Shown here piece after piece: positions 58,701-64,000 of a DNA stretch of 64,000 nucleotides. The notes under the pieces are model-generated. The model made no database searches, had not been told where the DNA came from, and saw only the letters and a program-made list of their open reading frames with translations. A program made the translations under genes and the position numbers. The first letter of the stretch is position 1, and each line of letters begins with the position of its first letter. This stretch comes from Clavibacter sp. VKM Ac-2873 (lineage in GTDB: Bacteria > Actinomycetota > Actinomycetes > Actinomycetales > Microbacteriaceae): NCBI RefSeq assembly GCF_015351075.1, contig NZ_JADKRS010000005.1:65577-129576 (forward strand). Direction: 5' to 3'.

Positions 58701-59516
58701 CGCGTCGTGGAGCTCGTGCTCGACCACGCGAGCCACCGCCCGCGCGAGTCGCTCATGGTCATCACCGCGAGCGCCCGTCACGCCGTGCGCGTGCAGCAGG
58801 CCGTGCTCCACGCGGCCGCCAAGCGCAGCGACGTCACCGAGTTCTTCATCGGCGACCGCGCGGAGCCGTTCATGGTCGCGACGCTCGAGCAGTGCGTCGC
58901 GCAGAGCCGCGACCGCGTGATCTTCTCCGTCGGCTACGGCCGCACCCCGCACGGACGCGTGCTGTCGAACTTCGGCGCCCTCGCGGCGCCCGGCGGGGAG
59001 CGCCTGCTCGCCGTCGCCATGACGCGCGCCCGCCGCTCGATGGTGGTCGTCTCCTGCTTCCAGCCCTCGGACATCGACCAGGACCGGATGAAGCACGGCA
59101 TCGTCGCGCTCGCCCAGATCCTCTCCGAGGCGGAGGCGCGCTTCCGCGAGGACCCGATCCCGGACGACGGCGACGCCATGCTCGTCGACCTCGCCCGCCG
59201 CCTCGAGGGCCTCGGCCTCGCGCCCGCCCTCGGGCACCGCGACAAGCTCGGCCTCGTGGCCTCCTACGGCGGCCGGGCGATCGCGATCGAGACGGATCCC
59301 GTCGTCAACCAGACGAGCCTCCGCGAGTCGCTGCGCCTCCGGCCCGAGATGCTCAAGCGCCTCGGCTGGCACTACCTGCGCGTGCACTCCTTCGAGCTGT
59401 TCGCGGATCCGGACGCCGTCGCCCGCCGCATCGCCACCGCCCTCGGCGCGATCTCGGATGCGCATCCGGTGACCGCTCCCGTGCAGGTCCAGGCCGGCGC
59501 GCACCGGGCGGACTGA
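55710..59516 (+). CDS. Large SF1-like (UPF1/DUF4011-type) AAA ATPase with degenerate catalytic motifs
   Basis: A 1268-residue protein with an N-terminal domain (about 50-310), a RecA-like domain split by a long helical insertion (about 430-800), a second RecA-like domain (LTRSYRAGGEDLAELV, LLAVAMTRARRSMVVV) and a C-terminal restriction-like fold (about 1170-1250). Walker A reads LPGTGGTQTIV with no Lys, and Walker B reads FLVDAGAMT with Ala for Glu. The C-terminal AIAIETD lacks the nuclease Lys. So it probably binds nucleic acid without ATP-driven unwinding. GTG 55791 with GAGG upstream is an alternative start. Confidence 0.82.
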   Translation: MWRANERSDDDDDLLSGFAAEPLEDPHVNASHNSTSPHDLRVGDVQLGSGNVAEPRWREWREQLAGIGGTSPLLHFVDAPGSRIELSTTHPGGLAQFITGKTTLLSSLIRDDLALRSARKAANRITQKGIELVSARGIESIHLAIGLAEWRFADEQFRAPVLLRPLAIRRHGSDYEVRLKGQPFLNPALARALEEQFQITLDAESFVALAVQNGAFKPQPVIDRLRGLTSHLPAFAVQPRLVVSSFAEVGRALAEDAEHLEHLVIDAIAGNPTAKWGVGESYAPVDPIPQDQRPPVTDTLLLDADPEQEYVIAQINAGNSLVVTTLPGTGGTQTIVNSIGCLVAQNKRVLVVSPRASSLKGIGQRLADVGLPGLAVAPKSLKRDVVQSIVRNEKAAPAQTAEVDDALVRLRHVLLDYRFALGRPDKDLGVSVLDALGELSRLALLPDPPATTARLTRDAVTAIAHDRASAAASLVKAASLGEFRYGPGDSPWYGATFSTSAAATHAHDLAKSLSADGLPRLLERADELIGQTRMRAYTSIDELGVYLRLLLDVRETLDKFQPVVFDRSLSEIIAATGSRRDAPEMTSITRRRLRKLAREYVRPGVHISDMHASLTAIQKQRILWQRYVAVGSTPEVPRGISDVHVRYQEVAADLKVLDAPLSMLTRPTPLGQLPIGELREKVAQLAEDSEVLQNLQERTSLLAELRRLDLDPLLRDLSDRHVPQEAVAAELELAWWQSVLEQMLAGDKALLNANTSVLDRLESDFRLVDEAHATASAGLLAWQLAETWKIGVVDWPEEAHHLRQLLGGSAPVDAAALHHSAPHLSRTIAPVWLASPYEVPAITDEMPFDAVFLVDAGAMTLAEALGGIRRGKQTVVFGDPVTQTPSPFTIAVVPQPERSTPQLADDDSTLEERHADSALARLGELLPTLSLTRSYRAGGEDLAELVNRRFYGGRIQSLPWAGTFLGHGSLSLDFVADGHGMPDEDTGAVESVDAEVIRVVELVLDHASHRPRESLMVITASARHAVRVQQAVLHAAAKRSDVTEFFIGDRAEPFMVATLEQCVAQSRDRVIFSVGYGRTPHGRVLSNFGALAAPGGERLLAVAMTRARRSMVVVSCFQPSDIDQDRMKHGIVALAQILSEAEARFREDPIPDDGDAMLVDLARRLEGLGLAPALGHRDKLGLVASYGGRAIAIETDPVVNQTSLRESLRLRPEMLKRLGWHYLRVHSFELFADPDAVARRIATALGAISDAHPVTAPVQVQAGAHRAD

Positions 59517-59761
59517 TGCCCGACCGCGACGCGTCCGGAGCCGACTCGCCGGACGCCGCGGGGGAGCGCCGCCCCGTCCGCCGCTCGCGTCGCGCGTCGA
59601 CGCAGCCCGTGCCCGGATCCGACCCCACGCCGCAGGCCGCTGCGCGCGCTCCCGCGGTGCGCGCCGCCGAGGACGCCCCGCAGGGCTGGGGTGACGCGCC
59701 CGCCGCCTCCGACGCCAACGACGACCGCCTCCGGCTCGACCGCCCGCCCCACTGGGGTTGA
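59516..59761 (+). CDS. Small Pro/Ala-rich protein coupled to the pseudo-helicase
   Basis: An 81-residue protein with a charged, disordered sequence and short Trp motifs QGWGDAP and PPHWG at its end. The ATG shares a base with the preceding stop (TGATG). A C terminus reading NDDRLRLDRPPHWG recurs in related actinobacteria from memory. It probably binds the upstream protein. Confidence 0.7.
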   Translation: MPDRDASGADSPDAAGERRPVRRSRRASTQPVPGSDPTPQAAARAPAVRAAEDAPQGWGDAPAASDANDDRLRLDRPPHWG

Positions 59762-59801
59762 GCGGCGACGCCGGAGGCGGTCGGGTGGTGCGGGCGGAGC
59801 G

Positions 59802-60284
59802 CTAGGCGGGCTTCCCGGGCTCGGCCACGTGCTGGCCGGTGGACGACGGGATCGTGTGCGCGCCCTCGGGCGACGGCCGCCCGGCGAGCAGGTCGCGGAT
59901 CTCGATGAGCAGCTCGGTCTCGGTCGGCGGCACGTCCTTCGGCGTCGCCTCCTCCTCCGCCTTCTGCTTCGCGAACGCCACCTTCTTGAGGTGGTTCACC
60001 GGCAGCACGAGCGCGAAGTAGACGACCGCGGCGACGATGAGGAAGTTGATCAGCGCCGCCAGCACGGCGCCGAACAGCAGCGTCGCGGGCTTGCCGGTCG
60101 CGGTGGGGATGTCCACCTTGAACGCCTCGCTCAGCGTCGAGGCGTTGAACAGCGCGCCGACCAGCGGGTTGAACACGGACGTGACGATCGCCGTCACGAT
60201 CGCGGTGAACGCGGCGCCGATGACGACGGCGACCGCGAGGTCGATGACGTTGCCGCGGAGGATGAACTCCTTGAAGCCCTTCAC
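59802..60284 (-). CDS. mscL: Large-conductance mechanosensitive channel MscL
   Basis: A 160-residue MscL. MKGFKEFILRGNVIDLAVAV is the usual start and TM1; TM2 is at about 70-95 (LINFLIVAAVVYFALVLPV), and a longer than usual charged tail follows. It opens under membrane tension to release solutes on osmotic downshock. GTG start with AGGAG upstream. Confidence 0.96.
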   Translation of the reverse strand: MKGFKEFILRGNVIDLAVAVVIGAAFTAIVTAIVTSVFNPLVGALFNASTLSEAFKVDIPTATGKPATLLFGAVLAALINFLIVAAVVYFALVLPVNHLKKVAFAKQKAEEEATPKDVPPTETELLIEIRDLLAGRPSPEGAHTIPSSTGQHVAEPGKPA

Positions 60285-60312
60285 GGGTGCTCCTGACGTG
60301 CGGGCCGTCCGA

Positions 60313-60729
60313 TCAGGTGGACGGCGAGGACGGACCGGAGCCCGAGGACGCGGGACCGGAGGGGGTGCTGGGGGTCACGGTACCGGAGCCCTGGCCGGTC
60401 GTCCCGGATCCGGACGAGCCGGATGAGTCCGAGGATCCGGAGGACGAGGACGAAGACGAGGACGAGTCGGACGAGGACGAGGACGACGCATCGCTCGACT
60501 TCGCCGACGACGCCGACCCGGACGACGACCGCGACCGCTTGGCCGCGTCCTCGGTGCGCGAGTCGTTGCGGTAGAAGCCGCTGCCGGTGAAGCTCACGCC
60601 GACCGCGGCGAACAGCTTGCGGAGCTTGCCGCCGCACACGGGGCACTCGGTGAGGGAGTCGTCGGTGAACGCCTGGACGATGTCGAAGGCGTTGCCGCAC
60701 ACCGTGCAGCGGTAGGAGTACGTGGGCAT
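60313..60729 (-). CDS. FmdB-type zinc ribbon protein with Ser-rich tail
   Basis: A 138-residue protein. The zinc ribbon (about 1-45) starts MPTYSYRCTVCGNAFD and has a second CPVC pair. From about 60 on the sequence is Ser/Gly-rich with a very low-complexity Ser tract. The FmdB family is of unknown role. It follows the cyclo-ligase gene by 6 nt. Confidence 0.88.
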   Translation of the reverse strand: MPTYSYRCTVCGNAFDIVQAFTDDSLTECPVCGGKLRKLFAAVGVSFTGSGFYRNDSRTEDAAKRSRSSSGSASSAKSSDASSSSSSDSSSSSSSSSGSSDSSGSSGSGTTGQGSGTVTPSTPSGPASSGSGPSSPST

Positions 60730-60735
60730 GTGTCC

Positions 60736-61311
60736 CTAGAAGGAGTGGATGAGGGTCGGGGTCACGATGCCGTCGACCGGCATGTCGTGCTTCTCCCGCG
60801 GGAGCTCGTCGACGAACTCGGCGTCGAACACCACAGCGTAGACCGGGGGGCAGGCCTCCATGGATCCGAGGGTCTTGTCGAAGTACCCGCGGCCCCAGCC
60901 CATGCGCATGCCGCCCTGGTCGACCGCGGCAGCGGGCACGACGATGAGGTCGACGTCGTTGATCGCGATCGGCCCGAGCAGCTCGCCCACCGGCTCCGGC
61001 AGGCCGAACAGGCCCTCGGTCTCGGCGCCGTCGCTCACGACCCAGTCGAGCAGGCCGTCGTTGCGCGACACCGGCAGGAGCACCCGCTTGTCGTTCGCGT
61101 GCAGCCACTGGAGGAACGGCCGCGTCGTGGGCTCGTCGACCGTGGAGAGGTAGCAGGCCACCCGGTCCGCGTCGTGGTTCGCCACGAGCTCCGTCAACCG
61201 GCTGGTCAGCCCGTGCGCCGCCTCGTCGCGCTCCGTCGCGGTCATCTGGCGACGACGCTCCCGCAGCTGGGCGCGCAGGGCCCTCTTCTCGTTCCCGACA
61301 TCGCTCGGCAT
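60736..61311 (-). CDS. 5-formyltetrahydrofolate cyclo-ligase
   Basis: A 191-residue protein. Motifs: VACYLSTVDEPTTRPFLQW and IVVPAAAVDQGGMRMGWGRGYFDKTL (substrate and ATP binding; quoted in part). It converts 5-formyl-THF to 5,10-methenyl-THF using ATP. The leaderless promoter (TAGACT, 6 nt, ATG) lies only 40 bp from the galU start. Confidence 0.95.
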   Translation of the reverse strand: MPSDVGNEKRALRAQLRERRRQMTATERDEAAHGLTSRLTELVANHDADRVACYLSTVDEPTTRPFLQWLHANDKRVLLPVSRNDGLLDWVVSDGAETEGLFGLPEPVGELLGPIAINDVDLIVVPAAAVDQGGMRMGWGRGYFDKTLGSMEACPPVYAVVFDAEFVDELPREKHDMPVDGIVTPTLIHSF

Positions 61312-61351
61312 GGGTCGAGTCTAGGTAAGTTCGCCCGGTACGCTCGATCGC
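61312..61351. promoter_or_regulatory. Compact divergent leaderless promoters of cyclo-ligase gene and galU
   Basis: Within 40 bp lie TAGACT (minus strand, 61318-61323, 6 nt to ATG) and TACGCT (plus strand, 61339-61344, 7 nt to ATG). The two polymerase sites must overlap, so the genes may compete for expression. Confidence 0.6.
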
Positions 61352-62248
61352 ATGGTCACCCACATCACGAAGGCCGTCATCCCCGCCGCGGGACTCGGAA
61401 CGCGCTTCCTTCCCGCGACGAAGGCGATGCCGAAGGAGATGCTGCCGGTCGTCGACCGCCCGGCCATCCAGTACGTGGTGGAGGAGGCCGTGGGCGCGGG
61501 ACTGCACGACGTCCTCATGATCACGGGCCGCAACAAGACCGCCCTCGAGAACCACTTCGACCGCAACGCCGAGCTCGAGGCCACCCTCCAGCTCAAGGGC
61601 GACGACGCGAAGCTCCGCAAGGTCAACGAGTCCACCGACCTCGCCGACATGCACTACGTCCGCCAGGGCGACCCCAAGGGCCTCGGCCACGCCGTGCTCC
61701 GCGCCGAGATGCACGTGGGCCGCGAGCCCTTCGCCGTGCTCCTCGGCGACGACATCATCGACAAGCGCGACGTGCTCCTCTCCCGCATGATCGAGGTCCA
61801 GCTCCAGCGCGGCTGCTCCGTCGTCGCGCTGCTCGAGGTGGATCCCTCGCAGACGCACCTCTACGGCGTCGCCACGGTCGAGGAGACGGACGACGACGAC
61901 GTGGTGCGCATCACCGGCATGGTCGAGAAGCCCGCCGCCGGCACCGCGCCCTCCAACCTGGCGATCATCGGCCGCTACGTGCTGCGCCCCGAGGTCTTCG
62001 ACGTGCTGCACAAGACGGAGCCCGGCAAGGGCGGCGAGATCCAGCTCACCGACGCGCTCGAGAAGATGGCCGCCGCGCCCGAGTGGACGGGCGGCGTCTA
62101 CGGCGTCGTCTTCCGCGGCCGTCGCTACGACACGGGCGACCGGCTCGACTACCTGAAGGCCATCGTCCAGCTCGGCGTCGACCACGAGGACCTCGGCGAG
62201 GGGCTGCGCGCGTGGCTGCCCGAGTTCGTCAAGACGCTCGAGCGCTGA
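61352..62248 (+). CDS. galU: UTP-glucose-1-phosphate uridylyltransferase GalU
   Basis: A 298-residue nucleotidyltransferase. It has IPAAGLGTRFLPATKAMPKE and the metal-binding LLGDDIID, and YDTGDRLDYLKA near the end. It makes UDP-glucose for trehalose, wall and exopolysaccharide synthesis. Leaderless start at ATG 61352. Same gene order as Mycobacterium (cyclo-ligase, galU, rimJ), but without moeA/glp between. Confidence 0.96.
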   Translation: MVTHITKAVIPAAGLGTRFLPATKAMPKEMLPVVDRPAIQYVVEEAVGAGLHDVLMITGRNKTALENHFDRNAELEATLQLKGDDAKLRKVNESTDLADMHYVRQGDPKGLGHAVLRAEMHVGREPFAVLLGDDIIDKRDVLLSRMIEVQLQRGCSVVALLEVDPSQTHLYGVATVEETDDDDVVRITGMVEKPAAGTAPSNLAIIGRYVLRPEVFDVLHKTEPGKGGEIQLTDALEKMAAAPEWTGGVYGVVFRGRRYDTGDRLDYLKAIVQLGVDHEDLGEGLRAWLPEFVKTLER

Positions 62249-62292
62249 TCGCCGGCGCGCCGGCCGGGCGCACCGGCGCGCGCGCTGAGGCC

Positions 62293-62298
62293 TAGGCT
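62293..62298 (+). promoter_or_regulatory. -10 box (TAGGCT) of rimJ, leaderless
   Basis: TAGGCT ends 7 nt before GTG 62306 but only 1 nt before ATG 62300. The GTG is therefore the more likely start. Confidence 0.5.
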
Positions 62299-62305
62299 CA
62301 TGGAC

Positions 62306-62968
62306 GTGCCGCAGACCGTTCCGACCATGCGGGACGGGCGCATCTCCGTCCGGCCCATCCGGCTCCGCGACTCGCGGGCCCTCGAGCGCTCCCTGCTCGA
62401 CAACCGCTCCTGGCTCCGCAAGTGGGAGGCCACGAGCCCCTACGCTCCCATGGCGTTCGACACCCGCGCGAGCATCCGGTCGCTGCAGGCCAACGCGCGC
62501 GCCGGGCTCGGCGTGCCGCTCGTCATCGACTACGACGACGAGTTCGCCGGCCAGCTCAACGTGTCGTCCATCGCCTACGGGTCGCTGTCGAGCGCGACCA
62601 TCGGCTACTGGGTGGGCCAGGAGTTCGCCGGCCGCAACGTGACCCCGACGGCCGTCGCGCTCGCGACCGACTACTGCTTCACGACGCTGGGTCTGCACCG
62701 GATGGAGATCTGCATCCGCCCGGAGAACGCGCCCAGCCTCCGCGTGGTGCAGAAGCTCGGCTTCCGCTACGAGGGCCTGCGTCGCCGCTACATCCACATC
62801 AACGGCGACTGGCGCGACCACTTCTGCTTCGGCCTCGTCGTGGAGGAGCTGTCCACCAGCGTGCTCGCGCGCTGGAAGGAGGGCGGCGTGGATCCCGAGT
62901 GGTCGCGCGTCCCCGACGCGGACCTCCAGGCCGCCGCGGTGCCGCTGGCCGTGCAGCGCCGGATCTGA
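62306..62968 (+). CDS. rimJ: GNAT acetyltransferase, RimJ/RimL type
   Basis: A 220-residue GNAT protein. ISVRPIRLRDSRALERSL opens the domain; IGYWVGQEFAGRNVTPTAVAL is the CoA-binding loop and VVQKLGFRYEG ends the fold. It may acetylate ribosomal protein N termini; the exact target is inferred. GTG 62306 is preferred by the -10 spacing (ATG 62300 would add two residues). Confidence 0.88.
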   Translation: MPQTVPTMRDGRISVRPIRLRDSRALERSLLDNRSWLRKWEATSPYAPMAFDTRASIRSLQANARAGLGVPLVIDYDDEFAGQLNVSSIAYGSLSSATIGYWVGQEFAGRNVTPTAVALATDYCFTTLGLHRMEICIRPENAPSLRVVQKLGFRYEGLRRRYIHINGDWRDHFCFGLVVEELSTSVLARWKEGGVDPEWSRVPDADLQAAAVPLAVQRRI

Positions 62969-63065
62969 CGCCCGGGAGTCCGCCCAGCTGCGGATGCGCC
63001 GGTCCGGGCGTGGACACGCGGCGCGCTTCCCGCACGGCGCCCGCGCGACCTCCTAGCCTCGGGAC

Positions 63066-64000
63066 ATGCAATCCGGCGGCATCATCATCGCGCTCTCCGC
63101 GGTGCTCTGGCTCGCCTACCTGCTGCCCACGTGGCTGCACCGGCGCCAGTACATGGCGACCGAGCGCAACGCCGTGCGCCTGCAGCAGACCCTGCGGATC
63201 CTGGCCGAGACGGCCGAGGTCCCCGACGCGGTGCGCGCCGAGACCAGTGCCCGCAGCGTCGTCGAGCAGCAGCGCGCCCTCCGCCGGGCCGCAGAAGAAG
63301 CCGAAGCCGCCGCGCGTGCGCGAGACGCCGCCGCCCAGCGCGCCCTACCGAAAGTGGCCCCCGTGTCCGCAACGTCGCCCTCCGCCGCCACGCGCCTCCG
63401 CCGCAGCCGGCTCGCCGCCACCGCCGTGCTCGCGCTCGCCCTCGTCGGCGTGATCGCCGGGATCGGCCAGGTCTCCGCTGCCGGCGCCTGGACGCTGCTC
63501 GTGATCTCGTCCGTCGCCGCCATGGGGTCCCTCGCGGTACTGCAGCGCATGTCGCAGGTCGCCGCCGCCCGCCGCCTCCAGGCGCCGGAGGCCCGGCCGA
63601 TGCCGCGCACCGGCTTCACCGACTTCCACGAGGCGACCGCGCAGCAGGCCGAGCCCGTCGCGGAGCGCGAGGAGGGGGAGTCCTGGACCCCCGTGCCCGT
63701 GCCGAAGCCGCTGTACCTGTCCCGCTCGCAGGCGCCCGGTCCGCGTCCTGGCGCCGGCAGCGCGCCCCGCACGCCGCTGTCGCCCGTCGAGGAGATGCGC
63801 CGCGCCGCCGCCGCGTCCGAGGAGACGCTGCGTCGCGCGCACCTCGAGCCCGAGGTCGCGCGCCTGTCCGCCGAGGAGGAGGCGGCGCCTGCCGCATCCG
63901 CCGCCCCGGCCGCGCCCGCCGCGCTCACCGCTCCCGTCAGCCGCTTCTCCCGGATGGGCATCGTCGACGACGCGGAGCCCGGCATGGGCGACCTCGACGA
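63066..64000 (+). CDS. GlpR-like membrane protein (3' end outside window)
   Basis: The frame is open to the window end (at least 311 residues). An N-terminal TM (about 4-22), a charged coiled-coil-like stretch (about 25-100), two TM helices (about 118-138 and 142-160) and a long disordered charged tail follow. Its position after galU and rimJ matches the mycobacterial membrane gene linked to the gephyrin-like cell-division receptor GlpR (inference by synteny). Leaderless: TAGCCT, 6 nt, ATG. Confidence 0.7.
   Translation, partial: MQSGGIIIALSAVLWLAYLLPTWLHRRQYMATERNAVRLQQTLRILAETAEVPDAVRAETSARSVVEQQRALRRAAEEAEAAARARDAAAQRALPKVAPVSATSPSAATRLRRSRLAATAVLALALVGVIAGIGQVSAAGAWTLLVISSVAAMGSLAVLQRMSQVAAARRLQAPEARPMPRTGFTDFHEATAQQAEPVAEREEGESWTPVPVPKPLYLSRSQAPGPRPGAGSAPRTPLSPVEEMRRAAAASEETLRRAHLEPEVARLSAEEEAAPAASAAPAAPAALTAPVSRFSRMGIVDDAEPGMGDLD

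Noticed and set aside
55524-59504. 1326-residue minus-strand frame opposite the pseudo-helicase
   Set aside because: A typical high-GC antisense shadow (Gly/Arg/Asp/Glu/Leu-rich, no motifs); the plus strand has recognisable RecA-like domains.

Overview
The window is a GC-rich (roughly 70 percent) chromosomal segment from an actinobacterium. It is most like a Clavibacter-type member of the Microbacteriaceae. Support comes from the senX3-regX3, carD-ispDF-cysS-rlmB, lsr2, dtxR, msiK-like, WXG100, SARP and LytR_C genes, and from gene orders that recall Mycobacterium (carD/ispD/ispF/cysS, and mscL/cyclo-ligase/galU/rimJ/membrane protein). Species assignment is inference. Many genes carry a TANNNT -10 box 6-7 nt before the start codon, so they are probably leaderless.

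Layout. 0-13 kb is core: the senX3-regX3 end, a lipoprotein, carD, ispDF, cysS, rlmB, a DUF4032 kinase-like protein, an orphan sugar-importer ATPase, a DsbA-like thioredoxin, tRNA-Thr(TGT), msrB with a coupled nitroreductase, DUF3263, LytR_C and a cold shock gene. 13-24 kb holds groEL under two CIRCE operators, an orphan WXG100 protein, a second two-component system, XPB helicase with its partner, a cold-shock-like gene with DUF3027, and serC. 24-32 kb holds dtxR, an NlpC/P60 hydrolase with a long leader, a His-rich mini-ORF before an HNH nuclease, a prolyl oligopeptidase, a SARP-like regulator, an LPXTG surface protein and lsr2.

32-40 kb is a catabolic locus. An NCS1 permease, a hydantoinase, two DUF917 proteins and a PucR regulator lie in overlapping order, with a YrdC/Sua5-like gene downstream. 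It probably imports and opens a (thio)hydantoin-like ring.

40-55.5 kb looks accessory. It contains a lower-GC secreted orphan, a membrane protein and an LLM oxidoreductase. Next comes a putative defence cluster: a MazG-like pyrophosphohydrolase, a GIY-YIG/DUF2075 helicase and a PD-(D/E)xK HSDR_N nuclease. Then comes one long minus-strand operon (54.5 to 46.5 kb) that I regard as the most novel item. It encodes a lipoprotein with a 10-codon coupled uORF, a PH-like membrane protein, four paralogues of a tandem PqqD/RRE-like protein (one a frameshifted pseudogene), two copies of a translationally coupled single-TM acidic protein, and a soluble VirD4/TraG-like ATPase. A MntA (fused to an XRE domain)/HepT toxin-antitoxin pair and tRNA-Arg(CCT) close the region.

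55.7-64 kb returns to core genes: a large superfamily-1-like helicase that has lost its Walker A lysine and Walker B glutamate, a coupled small protein, mscL, an FmdB zinc ribbon, 5-formyl-THF cyclo-ligase, galU, rimJ and a GlpR-like membrane protein cut by the window end. At sequence level, the palindrome GGATCC occurs about 100 times by eye, near fivefold more than base composition predicts, in all three codon phases.
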